From Bog-473 sp963788125 (GTDB lineage: Bacteria > Actinomycetota > Acidimicrobiia > Acidimicrobiales > RAAP-2): a stretch of DNA of 64,000 nucleotides. The stretch is taken from the NCBI GenBank assembly GCA_963788125.1, contig CAWBFN010000002.1, positions 434,001 through 498,000 on the forward strand, given 5' to 3'. The notes beneath the pieces were generated by a model. It had not been told where the DNA came from, ran no database searches, and saw nothing but the letters and a program-made list of their open reading frames with translations. Positions 17,819 to 26,460 of this stretch are shown here, one piece after another (the first letter of the stretch is position 1; the number at the start of each line of letters is the position of its first letter). Position numbers and translations under genes: made by a program.

Positions 17819-18919
17819 ATGGTGCATCTGAACAACGTCTGGTTCGTGATCATCGCCATCTTCTGGGTCGGGTTCTTCGTGCTCGAGGGCTTCGACTTCG
17901 GTGTGGGAATGCTTCACTCCTTCGTCGGGCGCGACGATACCGAGCGGCGCATCGCCATCAACAGCATCGGCCCCATCTGGGACGGTAACGAAGTGTGGTT
18001 GATCGTGGCCGCGGCGGCCATCTTCGCTGCCTTCCCGTCGTGGTACGCCACCATGTTCTCCACCTTCTACCTGGCGCTGGTGATTGTCCTGTTCGCCCTC
18101 ATCATGCGTGGCCTCTCCTTCGAGTACCAGCGGAAGATCGACAGTCCACGGTGGCGGTCGCTGTGGCGCTGGTCCCTGACCATCGGCAGTGCCATTGTCC
18201 CCCTCTTGCTCGGCACCGCCTTCGGCGACATGCTCCACGGGCTGCCCATCGACTCGGCCCACAACTACACCGGCTCCTTTTGGGGACTGCTGGTCCCCTT
18301 CGGTCTCTACACCGGGGTGACCCTGACGGTGCTCTGCCTCTTCCTCGGCGCGGCCTACCTCTGCCTGAAAACCGATGGACTGCTCCACGAACGGGTGGCC
18401 GTGCTCTCGGGTCGGCTCGGGTGGATCGCCACCCTTCTCACTTTCGGCTGGCTCACCTGGATCCACGTGGGCCTCGGTCAGGGCTTTGTCCCCAAGCCGA
18501 TTGAGGCCCTGGCCCTGGCAGCGGTGATCGCCGCGGCCTGGATGGCCGAGGCGCGCTCGGAAGGCTGGGCCTTCACCTCGGCCGCCGTGGCCATCGGGAC
18601 CGTGGTCGCCTCCATCTTCTTCGAGCTGTTTCCACGGGTCATCGTGTCGAGCACGAACACCGCCTACAACCTCACGATCTCCAACTCCGCCAGCCCCTCG
18701 TACACGCTGAAGGTGATGACCGTCGTCGCGGCGATCTTCTTTCCGGCTGTCCTCGTCTACCAGGGGTGGAGCCTCTGGATCTTCCGCAAGCGGCTCATTT
18801 CAGGGCCGGCCGCGTCGAGTGTGCCGACCGCAGATCCGGCGGGTCCACCCGGTCCACCCGATTCACCCGGTCCAGCCGATTCAACCGGAGCACCATTGGC
18901 ATCGGTGGAGGATGGGTAG
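17819..18919 (+). CDS. cydB: Cytochrome bd oxidase subunit II
   Basis: This 366-residue membrane protein starts at an ATG preceded by TAGGAGA at 17808-17814. The N-terminus VWFVIIAIFWVGFFVLEGFDFGVGML and the motif GPIWDGNEVWLIVA are diagnostic of CydB, including the conserved Asp and Trp near the heme-facing helix. About eight membrane helices follow. The last 35 residues are a Pro/Gly/Ser-rich tail (GPPGPPDSPGPADSTGAP) encoded by near-repeats of 9 bases, with no known role. The FUSC gene begins 20 bases downstream and may be on the same transcript. Confidence 0.96.
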   Translation: MVHLNNVWFVIIAIFWVGFFVLEGFDFGVGMLHSFVGRDDTERRIAINSIGPIWDGNEVWLIVAAAAIFAAFPSWYATMFSTFYLALVIVLFALIMRGLSFEYQRKIDSPRWRSLWRWSLTIGSAIVPLLLGTAFGDMLHGLPIDSAHNYTGSFWGLLVPFGLYTGVTLTVLCLFLGAAYLCLKTDGLLHERVAVLSGRLGWIATLLTFGWLTWIHVGLGQGFVPKPIEALALAAVIAAAWMAEARSEGWAFTSAAVAIGTVVASIFFELFPRVIVSSTNTAYNLTISNSASPSYTLKVMTVVAAIFFPAVLVYQGWSLWIFRKRLISGPAASSVPTADPAGPPGPPDSPGPADSTGAPLASVEDG

Positions 18920-18939
18920 CTGATCAACCTTTGGACAAA

Positions 18940-21264
18940 GTGAGCGACGTGACGACCTCGCCCGAGAGCCTGGTTCACCACCCGTGGACCAGCGTGGCGG
19001 CATGGGTCAGGGCCCGAGACCCCGAGCTCTTGGCGGTCAAGCGCTCGGCCAGGGCTGCGGTCGTCATGCCCTCGGTCTTTGCCTTCGCGCAACTGGTGTT
19101 CTCCAATCCACAAACAAGTCTCTTCGGTGCCTTTGGGTCGTTTGCCTTGTTGCTTCTCGTGGACTTCCCGGGTCGGCCCCGCACGCGACTTCTCTCGTAC
19201 CTGACCCTGTTCTTGGTCGGGGGTGGCCTGATCTGCCTCGGCACGGTCGCCTCGACGCACAAGGTGGCGTCGGTGGTGGCGATGGCCGTGGTGGGATTCG
19301 CCATCCTTTTCGCCGGGATCATCGCACCGCAGGTTGCCACCGCAACGACCGCGGCGCTGTTGACCTTCGTACTGCCGGTGGCGGTGGCCCAGCCGGACTC
19401 GGCGATCGGGGCTCGACTGCTGGGCTGGGCGCTTGCCGGTGCGGTCTCCATCCCGGCGTGCATGTTGGTGTGGCCCACGCCTTGGCACGACAACCTTCGC
19501 CGCCGCCTCTCGGCTGCCGTGTCGGCCGTTGGCCGACTGGCCGAGACGCTGGCGGAGGGGAAGTGTGATCCCGTCGCCGAAGGAGCAGTGAAGTCGGAGC
19601 TGTCGTTACTGCGTGAGCACTTCCGCGGAACCCCCTACCCGCCCACTGGCGCCGTGTCGGGGGCGGCTGCCCTGGCCAAACTGGTGGGGAGGGTGGAGTG
19701 GGCCGCCGGGAACGCCGCACTCATCAGCCACCGAACCGTGAAGCCGTCAACCGCCCGGGAGCTGATTGAGGCGGTTGCCGAGACCCTTCGGCACACCGCC
19801 GCACTGATCTGTGACGGTGCGGCACATCCGGTAGATGATCCGACGGTGGTCAACGAGGTCCGGGGGTCCACCCGGCACCTGGAACGCTTGATTGAGGCTG
19901 AGCTCACAATGGATGTGTCGGCGCTGATCGAGATGGAGTCCGGCAGCGGCGATGTGGAAGGTGAAGCGAGAACGGACACGACGACCCAAGGTCGGGACGC
20001 CAGCATCGCATCGTCGCTGGATCCAAGTTTCCAAGCACGGGCGTTAGGTATCGCCACGGAGATGGTGGCCGATGCCTCACTCGAGGCGGCCGGGGCTCAG
20101 GCCGCTGGCGATCGCCGGCTGGGCGGGATCGACGAAGTTAGACAGCGCCTGTTCGTGAGTCGTATCGTCTCGCATCTTTCCTTTCGCTCCGTATGGTTCC
20201 GCAATGCCGTGCGCGGAGCGGCGGCGCTGGCTCTCGCGGTTGGAGTCGTCGAAGTGACCAACGTCCAGCATGGCTTTTGGGTGGTGCTCGGCACGATGTC
20301 AGTGCTGCGGTCCAATGCTCTGGGCACGGGCGCCACCGCCCTACGGGCCATTGGAGGGACAATAGTTGGTTTCCTCGCGGGCTCGGCCATCATGATCGGT
20401 GTCGCGGATCACACCGTGTTGTTGTGGGTCCTGCTCCCATTCGCCGTGCTGGTCTCGGGAGTGGCCCCGTCCATGATCTCGTTCGCGGCCGGGCAAGCCG
20501 GCTTCACCTTGGTGGTGGTGATCTTGTTCAATATCATCCAGCCTCTCGGTTGGAAGGTTGGCTTGACGCGAATTGAAGACGTGGCCATCGGCTGCGCCGT
20601 AAGCGTCGTGGTTGGAGTGTTGTTCTGGCCTCGGGGTGCAACAGCCACGCTCGGTCGGGCTCTCTCCCAGGCGTTCGTCGCGAGTTCGGGATATTTGTCG
20701 GATGCAGTGGATCGCCTGACTGTCACCACGAACGTCGTGGATACGCGACCCGGCCAGAAGGCGTCACACAGTGCGTACCTGCTCCTCGATGACGCATTCC
20801 GTCAGTATCTCGCGGAGGGTGGGGCAAAGGTGGTATCGGTCGAAACGGTGGCCAGACTCTTCACCGGGTCGAACCGCCTTCGGTTGGCGGCGTACACGTT
20901 GTCCACGCTGCCCACTCCCCGTCTGGAGCCCAACCAGCCCGAACTCGAGACCGTTGCCATCGCCGGGGCGGTCCTGCGTGAGTCGTACGCACGCAGCCAC
21001 CGCTGGTACGAGCAGTTTGCCGAGCTCCTGGCCGACCCCCGCCGTTCCTTGGGCCCGCCACCGAATCATGATCAACGACTGCACGACGTCTTGCGACGAG
21101 CGTTTCAGGACACCCGTGCCCAGCGTAGAGACGATCGGTTGCGCGCAACGCTGCAGATGCTCTGGGCCGATGAGTTGCTCGAGACGCAGAGCCAGGTACA
21201 AGCCGACTTGGCCGCCTCGGCGGATCTCTTCGCCCGGCGAAGGCACAAGGCCCTCTTGATCTGA
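18940..21264 (+). CDS. FUSC family (fusaric acid resistance-like) membrane transporter
   Basis: This 774-residue protein (GTG start, VSDVTTSPES) has two blocks of membrane helices. The first (about 35-170, FGAFGSFALLLLVDFPGRPR) and the second (about 420-560, FWVVLGTMSVLRSNALGTGA) are separated by a cytoplasmic domain of about 240 residues, and a soluble C-terminal region follows. FWVVLGTMSVLRSN is the FUSC signature. The family exports aromatic acids and related toxic compounds, driven by proton motive force. It lies 20 bases after cydB, so co-expression with the oxidase is possible. The substrate is unknown. Confidence 0.82.
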   Translation: MSDVTTSPESLVHHPWTSVAAWVRARDPELLAVKRSARAAVVMPSVFAFAQLVFSNPQTSLFGAFGSFALLLLVDFPGRPRTRLLSYLTLFLVGGGLICLGTVASTHKVASVVAMAVVGFAILFAGIIAPQVATATTAALLTFVLPVAVAQPDSAIGARLLGWALAGAVSIPACMLVWPTPWHDNLRRRLSAAVSAVGRLAETLAEGKCDPVAEGAVKSELSLLREHFRGTPYPPTGAVSGAAALAKLVGRVEWAAGNAALISHRTVKPSTARELIEAVAETLRHTAALICDGAAHPVDDPTVVNEVRGSTRHLERLIEAELTMDVSALIEMESGSGDVEGEARTDTTTQGRDASIASSLDPSFQARALGIATEMVADASLEAAGAQAAGDRRLGGIDEVRQRLFVSRIVSHLSFRSVWFRNAVRGAAALALAVGVVEVTNVQHGFWVVLGTMSVLRSNALGTGATALRAIGGTIVGFLAGSAIMIGVADHTVLLWVLLPFAVLVSGVAPSMISFAAGQAGFTLVVVILFNIIQPLGWKVGLTRIEDVAIGCAVSVVVGVLFWPRGATATLGRALSQAFVASSGYLSDAVDRLTVTTNVVDTRPGQKASHSAYLLLDDAFRQYLAEGGAKVVSVETVARLFTGSNRLRLAAYTLSTLPTPRLEPNQPELETVAIAGAVLRESYARSHRWYEQFAELLADPRRSLGPPPNHDQRLHDVLRRAFQDTRAQRRDDRLRATLQMLWADELLETQSQVQADLAASADLFARRRHKALLI

Positions 21265-21343
21265 GCGTGCTGCTCCCCCGGACGCGTGGACCTTCGCCCA
21301 TCTTCCCGACCGGATACTGTGGGCGTCGGACAATGGAGGCGAG

Positions 21344-21784
21344 ATGGCCGATGGCGGTGCGATCCGCAGTGGAGAGGTCGAGGTCGGCCTCGTCGTCAGC
21401 GACCTGCAGGCGTCGCTCTCGTTCTACGGCGAGCTGCTCGGCCTCGAGTACGTCGGCGAGGTCGCCCTTCCGGGCATGGTACAGAAGCGGTTCCTGCGCG
21501 GCGATGCGGTGGTCAAGCTCATCTACTTCGACGAGCAGCCGGACGTGACGATCCCACCCGGCCGACCGGATCCCGGGCAGTTGGGCCTGCGGTACCTCTC
21601 GGTCAAGGTTCCCGATGTGGTCCAGACGGTCGAACAGTGGGTCGGTCGGGGCGGCACCGTGGCGGTGCCGCTCTTCGAGTGGGAGCCGGGGGTGCACATC
21701 GCAGTCATTGAGGACCCCGACGGAATCTGGGTCGAGCTCGGTCCGCAAGGAAAACCTTCCCGGACCGCCGGTAGCGCCCGGTGA
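21344..21784 (+). CDS. VOC (glyoxalase-like) family protein
   Basis: This 146-residue protein has one VOC module pair: VEVGLVVSDLQASLSFYGELLGLEYVGEV at the N-terminus and VHIAVIEDPDGIWVELG at the C-terminus. The latter is the typical DPDGxxxEL end with the metal-ligand glutamate; a first-strand histidine ligand is not evident. It is cytoplasmic. Glyoxalase I, fosfomycin-resistance proteins and ring-cleavage enzymes share the fold, and nothing here decides between them. It precedes the epimerase gene by 54 bases on the same strand. Confidence 0.75.
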   Translation: MADGGAIRSGEVEVGLVVSDLQASLSFYGELLGLEYVGEVALPGMVQKRFLRGDAVVKLIYFDEQPDVTIPPGRPDPGQLGLRYLSVKVPDVVQTVEQWVGRGGTVAVPLFEWEPGVHIAVIEDPDGIWVELGPQGKPSRTAGSAR

Positions 21785-21838
21785 GCTAGCGGCAGAGCAG
21801 GGCTGCACGGCGATGGCCGCAGTGAAAGGATGGGTCCT

Positions 21839-22777
21839 ATGAAAGGTCAGAAGGTTCTCTTCGTCGGCGGACAGGGGCCGGTGAGTGCGCCGGCGGCCCG
21901 CACCTTGGCCGCGGACAACGACGTCTCCGTCATGGCCCGTTTCTCGAACCCCGAGTCACGTGCCACGCTCGAGGCGCAGGGCATGACCTGCATCGTGCAC
22001 GATCTGCTCGATCCGTTTGACGATCTCCCTGATGATTTTGACTACGTGTATCACACGGCGCTGCCGATGTACGCCGTCAACGAGCCGCTCGGTCGGTGGC
22101 CCGATTCCTACGACAAGTACGCCGATGCCACGGGGCGGCTGATGGCGCATCTGCGGCCGTCGAAAGGGTTTCTGTTCGGGTCGACGATCTCCTTGTACGA
22201 CCCACCGGCACACCCGTGGAGGGAGGAGCTCAAGGCACCCGGCGACACGCCCGTGCCGGAGCACCACAGCTACGGGATCCACACCCACAATGCCTATGCG
22301 TTCACCAAGGCGTGCAACGAGGCCGTGGTCAGCTACGTTTCGAGAAGCCTGAACATCCCCTCGACGATCATCCGGATCGGCAGCGCCTCCGGCCCCGATG
22401 GTGGGCCGATGCGCTGGCGGCTTGACGAGATCGTGCAGGGAAAGCCGATCAAGGTGCATCCGGACAGGCCGACCTACATGCGGCCGATTTTCGAGCCAGA
22501 TGCCGCCAAGCTGGGGATCGCGGCGCTCGAGGCCGGTCGGGTGCCGCCGCTCGTCGTGAACTGGTGTGGCGATGACATCGTCAGTGTCCAGGAGTACTGC
22601 GACTTCGTTGGCGAGCTGATCGGCAAGAAACCCATCTTCGAGTACACCACCGAGGCCTACGTGTCGCTCGTTCCCGACATCACCCTGCGTCAAGAGGTCT
22701 TGGGCACCGCCGACGTACGTTGGCAGGACGGCTGTCGCTCCCTGGTGGAGGCCTGCTACCCCGAGCTGCTCGTATGA
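21839..22777 (+). CDS. NAD(P)-dependent epimerase/dehydratase-like protein
   Basis: This 312-residue extended SDR starts MKGQKVLFVGGQGPVSAPAA; the ATG at 21839 lies 8 bases after GAAAGGA, which decides it over the ATG at 21830. The active-site pair is YAFTK, preceded by the Ser in GSTISLYDP. The C-terminal substrate domain has VVNWCGDDIVSVQEYCDFVGEL, matching VNWAGDQPVTVQEW in the paralogue at 5913-6830. A redox or epimerisation role on an alcohol or sugar substrate follows from the family; the substrate is unknown. It stands between a VOC gene and a convergent SirB1-like gene. Confidence 0.83.
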   Translation: MKGQKVLFVGGQGPVSAPAARTLAADNDVSVMARFSNPESRATLEAQGMTCIVHDLLDPFDDLPDDFDYVYHTALPMYAVNEPLGRWPDSYDKYADATGRLMAHLRPSKGFLFGSTISLYDPPAHPWREELKAPGDTPVPEHHSYGIHTHNAYAFTKACNEAVVSYVSRSLNIPSTIIRIGSASGPDGGPMRWRLDEIVQGKPIKVHPDRPTYMRPIFEPDAAKLGIAALEAGRVPPLVVNWCGDDIVSVQEYCDFVGELIGKKPIFEYTTEAYVSLVPDITLRQEVLGTADVRWQDGCRSLVEACYPELLV

Positions 22778-22790
22778 ATTACCGCATAGA

Positions 22791-23576
22791 TTAATTGAAG
22801 GGAGCGAGCATGCCCCGGGCTCGAGCCCGGATGGCGCGGGCGGCCTCGGTGGACGTCCCGGCACCACCGGCCAGTTCTTCGAGGAGGGTGAGCGCGTCGT
22901 CATAGCAGCCCAATCCGGCGAGACCCTCGGCGATGGCCATCCGATCGGCTAACGGGAGCCCGGGGATGGCGGCGCGCAGGCGCGTCACCCAGCGCAGCCC
23001 ACTCTGGTCCCTTCTTCGTCGGAAGCTCAGATCGAGGTTGGCCAACATCCGGGCCAGGATGGCCCGGGGGCCGACGGAGGCCAGCATGGTCTCGGTGAGC
23101 TCTTCCCCGGCAACGCCATGAAGGAGCCGGGCGCAGTCGGCGTGAGTGAGCTGCCGGCCGCCCGAAAAGGCGTCGATGAGCACGTCCGGGCGGGCGGGAT
23201 TCCTCACCAGGAAGTGTCCGGGCATCCCGACACCCTCGAGGGCGACACCGCAACGACGCCCGATCTCAATGAGCAGAACAGACAGTGAGATGGGAATGCC
23301 GAGCCGGCGATCGAGAACCCTGTGAAGGTAGGAGTTCTGTGGGTCGTCGTAGGTCTTGTCGTCACCTTTGAGACCGAGCGTTTCGAACACGAAGCGAAAC
23401 ACATCCTCGGCATCGGCTCTTCCAACCTCGGCGGCCATGGTGTCGAGACGGGACAGCTGTGTCGTCTCGTCGAGGGTCGGGTCACCGTGGGCGGCGATGA
23501 TCAGAGCTGCCTCGTCGAGGGGAATCTCCTCATCGGCGCGTGCCAGAAGGTCCCGCCACCGCGGCAAGCGATCCAT
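22791..23576 (-). CDS. SirB1/transglutaminase-like family protein with TPR-type tail
   Basis: This 261-residue protein starts at the ATG at 23576 (MDRLPRWRDLLARADEEIPL). The central part, YDDPQNSYLHRVLDRRLGIPISLSVLLIEIGRRCG, followed by VGMPGHFLVR and VLIDAFSGGRQLTHADC, matches the SirB1 N-terminal domain, a transglutaminase-like fold. The expected catalytic cysteine in the LSVLLIEIGRR segment is missing, as is common in this family. The tail (LADRMAIAEGLAGLGCYDDALTLLEEL) looks like one TPR unit. The function is not established. It is divergent from the GNAT gene across 36 bases. Confidence 0.78.
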   Translation of the reverse strand: MDRLPRWRDLLARADEEIPLDEAALIIAAHGDPTLDETTQLSRLDTMAAEVGRADAEDVFRFVFETLGLKGDDKTYDDPQNSYLHRVLDRRLGIPISLSVLLIEIGRRCGVALEGVGMPGHFLVRNPARPDVLIDAFSGGRQLTHADCARLLHGVAGEELTETMLASVGPRAILARMLANLDLSFRRRRDQSGLRWVTRLRAAIPGLPLADRMAIAEGLAGLGCYDDALTLLEELAGGAGTSTEAARAIRARARGMLAPFN

Positions 23577-23612
23577 GCGGCCGACTGTACCGGTTGGGCT
23601 CACGAGAGAGCC

Positions 23613-24191
23613 ATGCGGCGAGCTCGTGCGGTGGTGCACAATGAACGCTTGGACGATTTCGGGTTCGTACCGCTCCGATCGAGTGACCTGCCGAGCCTGG
23701 CAGCCTGGTTCGCCCAGCCCCACGTCGAACGTTGGTGGAGAGAGCCATCGGACCTGGTCACTGTCGAACAGAGCTACGGCCCACTTGCCCAAGGGCTTGA
23801 TCCCACCGAAGGGTTCATCGTCCATTTCAGCGATCGTCCGATCGGCTACGTCCAGAGGTACCTCATCGATGAGCACCCGGACTGGCGTGAAACGATCCGG
23901 AGTGCGCTGGGTCATTCCGGCGGCATCGGAATCGACTACCTCATTGGAGAACCCGAATTCGTGGGAAGGGGCGTCGGGCGCCGATTGATCGCCCAGTTCG
24001 TCGAGGCCTCCTGGAACCGGTACCCCTCCGCTGCCTGCATAGTCGTCGCTCTGCAGCAGGACAACATCGCCTCCTGGAAGGCACTCGAGGCCGCAGGGTT
24101 CCGACGTGTGTGGGGAGGTGACCTTGTTTCATCTGATCCCAGCGATACAGGGCTGAGCTTCATCTACGTCGCCGACCGAAATGCCACGTAA
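23613..24191 (+). CDS. GNAT acetyltransferase, AAC(6')-like
   Basis: This 192-residue protein starts at the ATG at 23613, after GAGAG. The N-terminal pattern FGFVPLRSSDLPSLAAWFAQPHVERWW and the acetyl-CoA loop EFVGRGVGRRLIAQFVEA (R/Q-x-x-G-x-G/A) are those of the AAC(6')-Ib/IacA-like acyltransferases. A later conserved segment is NIASWKALEAAGFRRV. Members acetylate aminoglycosides or lysine side chains in siderophores such as mycobactin, so a resistance role should not be assumed. The gene stands alone and is chromosomal in context, with no mobile-element signs. Confidence 0.8.
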   Translation: MRRARAVVHNERLDDFGFVPLRSSDLPSLAAWFAQPHVERWWREPSDLVTVEQSYGPLAQGLDPTEGFIVHFSDRPIGYVQRYLIDEHPDWRETIRSALGHSGGIGIDYLIGEPEFVGRGVGRRLIAQFVEASWNRYPSAACIVVALQQDNIASWKALEAAGFRRVWGGDLVSSDPSDTGLSFIYVADRNAT

Positions 24192-24410
24192 GACCTGGAA
24201 CACTTCGATGATGCGTCAACGCACTCCCCCAGAGCGGAAGGTCCGCGGAGTAGTCGGGCATCAATCGAAGCTCCGGAAGGTCGGCAGACACGGCACTCAA
24301 TCCATTGACCCGTGGGGCCGATCGGCACATCGGGAAGGCAGCACCACCCGATTGCAAGGGGTGAGAAATCCCTCTAGCGTCTCCCAAGGGACAGCCAATG
24401 GAGGCGAAGA

Positions 24411-24818
24411 ATGAGCAGCAACGTGCAAACAGTTCGAGACGCGTACGATGCGTTCGGCCGGGGTGACGTACCCGCCGTGCTTGGCCTGATGGACCCGAAC
24501 ATTGAGTGGAGCGAGGCAGAGGGAAATCCGTACCAGCCCAGCGGAAAGGCGTGGAAGGGACCGGATGCCATCGTGCAGAACCTGTTCGTGAAGATCGTGG
24601 CAGACTTTGACGGCACCTTCGTCATTCATCCCAAAGAGTTCTACGATGCTGGCGATACGGTCGTCGTCGAAGGGCGCTACACGGGAACGGTCAAGGCCAC
24701 TGGCAAGAGTTTGGACGCGCAGGTTTGCCATGTATTCAAGCTTCGTGACGGTAAAGTGACGAGCTTCCAACAGTTCGTGGACACGGCGCAGTTGCAAGAT
24801 GTGATGGGCACCCGATAG
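24411..24818 (+). CDS. SnoaL/NTF2-like family protein
   Basis: This 135-residue single-domain protein starts at an ATG preceded by GGAGG (24401-24405). The sequence VRDAYDAFGRGDVPAVLGLMDPNIEW is the typical first helix and strand of SnoaL-like polyketide cyclase or NTF2-fold proteins, followed by GDTVVVEGRYTGTVKATGKSLDAQVCHVFKLRDGKV. The fold serves as an isomerase, cyclase or binding pocket for small hydrophobic compounds. A paralogue lies at 60509-60916 with the same DAFGRGDVPAV-type start. Flanking genes give no clue about the substrate. Confidence 0.78.
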   Translation: MSSNVQTVRDAYDAFGRGDVPAVLGLMDPNIEWSEAEGNPYQPSGKAWKGPDAIVQNLFVKIVADFDGTFVIHPKEFYDAGDTVVVEGRYTGTVKATGKSLDAQVCHVFKLRDGKVTSFQQFVDTAQLQDVMGTR

Positions 24819-24998
24819 GGGCGGAGCATCCCGATCGCCCACCACATTGACCAGGGCGGACTGTCGGCGATCCCGGTTTGAGGACCATCCCCCGTCGCGA
24901 TGGGGCCATGTCCGATCCGACCAAGAGTTTCAGCCGCCCAAATGGCTCAACACCCGGGCTGCCCGCCATACGGTGGGCCAGCCGTTAGCCTCCGCACC

Positions 24999-26078
24999 GT
25001 GAAGCCGTCCGCCCCTCCCGCGGGTGTGCTGTCCCGCAGCGACATCGTCTTCTTCGCCTGTGCGTTGGTGATGACCGTTGCCAGCGGGGTGACGGCCCAC
25101 GTGGACGTTGGAGCGGTCGCGCCCTTCGTCGTCTCGGCGGTGGCCCTGGCCGTCCTGGCTGCGGTGGTCGGCCGCAGCGTGGACCACCTCTCGGATCGTT
25201 TCGGACCGGGTGCCACGGGTCTGCTGCAGTCGGCGCTGGGCAACCTTCCCGAGCTGTTTTTCGGCATCTTCGCCCTCCGTGCCGGATTGGTGGTGGTGGT
25301 CCAGAGTGCCCTGGTGGGATCCATCCTGGCCAACGTGCTCCTGATCCTCGGCCTGGCCTTCCTCACGGGCGGTCTTCGACACGGCACCCAGCAATTCGCG
25401 GCGGAGAGCGCGCGCAGCGTCGCCCTCTTGCTGCTGCTGGCAGTGACCATCCTCTGCGTTCCCGGCATAACTGCCCACCTGCAGGTGGCCGCCGCCCATC
25501 ACGAGGCGACCCTGTCCACGGTGGCCTCGGTGGTGCTGTTGGTCGTGTTCGTGCTCTCGATACCCTCGGCGATGAGCCACCACGCTCCGGCGGTGACCGA
25601 GGAGATCGGCGGTACGGCGTGGCCCCTCTCGCTCGTGCTCGGTGCCCTGATCGGGTCGAGTGTGGCGGCGGCACTCGTCTCCGACTGGTTCGTGACGGCG
25701 CTAACCCCGGCGCTCTCGGCGCTCCACATGTCTGAAGCCTTCGCCGGACTCGTGGTAGTGGCCATTGCCGGTAATGCCGTGGAGAACGTGGTCGGAGTGC
25801 AACTGGCCGCCAAGAACAAGCCGGACTACGCGTTGGCCGTGATCCTGCGTAGTCCAATTGTCATCGCCTTCGCTCTGCTCCCGCTGCTGGTGCTCGTTTC
25901 TCCCGTGCTCGGAGGTGCCCGGCTGACCCTGGTCCTTCCACCGGAGTTGCTGGTCGTGTTGATCATCTCGGCGGTGATCACCGCGGTGGTGGTCTTCGAC
26001 GGGGAGTCGACGTGGCTCGAGGGCAGTTGCCTGATCGGTCTCTACGCCGTCATCGCCGCGGCGTTTTGGTGGGGTTGA
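24999..26078 (+). CDS. Ca2+/H+ antiporter of the CaCA superfamily (Cax/ChaA type)
   Basis: This roughly 359-residue membrane protein starts at a GTG at 24999. Both CaCA alpha-repeats are present: GNLPELFFGIFALRAGLVVVVQSALVGSILANVLLILG in the first half and GNAVENVVGVQLAAKNKPDYALAVILRSP in the second. Each has the conserved Gly-Asn and acidic residue used for ion binding. About ten or eleven membrane helices are predicted by eye. The family exchanges Ca2+ for H+ across the cytoplasmic membrane. The gene is monocistronic as far as can be seen. Its start could be placed further upstream in the same frame, but no better ribosome site is visible. Confidence 0.85.
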   Translation: MKPSAPPAGVLSRSDIVFFACALVMTVASGVTAHVDVGAVAPFVVSAVALAVLAAVVGRSVDHLSDRFGPGATGLLQSALGNLPELFFGIFALRAGLVVVVQSALVGSILANVLLILGLAFLTGGLRHGTQQFAAESARSVALLLLLAVTILCVPGITAHLQVAAAHHEATLSTVASVVLLVVFVLSIPSAMSHHAPAVTEEIGGTAWPLSLVLGALIGSSVAAALVSDWFVTALTPALSALHMSEAFAGLVVVAIAGNAVENVVGVQLAAKNKPDYALAVILRSPIVIAFALLPLLVLVSPVLGGARLTLVLPPELLVVLIISAVITAVVVFDGESTWLEGSCLIGLYAVIAAAFWWG

Positions 26079-26108
26079 CGTCGCCCTGGGACAGACGGGC
26101 CCATGGGA

Positions 26109-26122
26109 GCTGACCGGTCAGC
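26109..26122. repeat. Perfect 14-base palindrome downstream of the antiporter gene
   Basis: GCTGACCGGTCAGC reads the same on both strands. It lies 31 bases after the antiporter stop, in a 181-base gap before tRNA-Leu. A dyad this short and GC-rich without a T-tract could be a binding site or part of a terminator for either side. No function is shown. Confidence 0.4.
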
Positions 26123-26226
26123 GTGTTCGTGGCCGGCACTGACGTACGGGGAGTGAGCGGAGAGGGTGCGCTGATCGGCCAACCCGCCATCCACCCGTCC
26201 AAGAACTACCAGCCCATGGAGCGGGT

Positions 26227-26255
26227 GTGATGTCTCCGATGTCCCGCGACATCAC
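26227..26255 (-). terminator. Hairpin immediately 3' of tRNA-Leu
   Basis: Arms GTGATGTC (26227-26234) and GACATCAC (26248-26255) form a perfect 8-base-pair stem with a 13-base loop. It begins 4 bases after the tRNA-Leu 3' end on the minus strand. No U-tract follows, so it is only a candidate terminator or processing structure. Confidence 0.45.
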
Positions 26256-26259
26256 AGCG

Positions 26260-26343
26260 TGGGCGAGGGGGGACTTGAACCCCCACATCCTTTCGGACAC
26301 AGGAACCTGAATCCTGCGCGTCTGCCTATTCCGCCACTCGCCC
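26260..26343 (-). tRNA. tRNA-Leu (CAG)
   Basis: Minus-strand reading gives a complete class II tRNA. The acceptor arms are GGGCGAG and CTCGCCC followed by discriminator A. The anticodon stem is CAGGA/TCCTG with loop TTCAGGT (anticodon CAG), then a long variable arm and a T-arm with GGTTCAAGTC. The terminal CCA is not encoded. In mycobacteria a tRNA-Leu gene likewise adjoins fhaA. Confidence 0.95.
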
Positions 26344-26418
26344 GAGCAACCGGACAAGAGTAGTACCCCGGTGGGAGAGCGCCCGATCGTCCTTGGTAGG
26401 CAGGTCAGGACGGCCATG

Positions 26419-26435
26419 GGCCCCAATTGGGGGCC
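26419..26435. repeat. Inverted repeat upstream of fhaA
   Basis: GGCCCC and GGGGCC are separated by AATTG, 25 bases upstream of the fhaA start. The dyad could be an operator or a short hairpin. A possible -10-like TAGTCT follows at about 26445-26450. Both are weak suggestions. Confidence 0.35.
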
Positions 26436-26460
26436 GCGAGCCAGTAGTCTGGGGAGAACC

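Noticed and set aside
23613..24191. Mobile aminoglycoside-resistance gene
   Set aside because: The AAC(6')-like motif is shared with siderophore and protein acetyltransferases, the gene is flanked by chromosomal genes, and no mobile element is visible.
26109..26122. Attachment site or integration scar at tRNA-Leu
   Set aside because: No integrase and no direct repeat of the tRNA 3' end in the window; the palindrome alone is not evidence.
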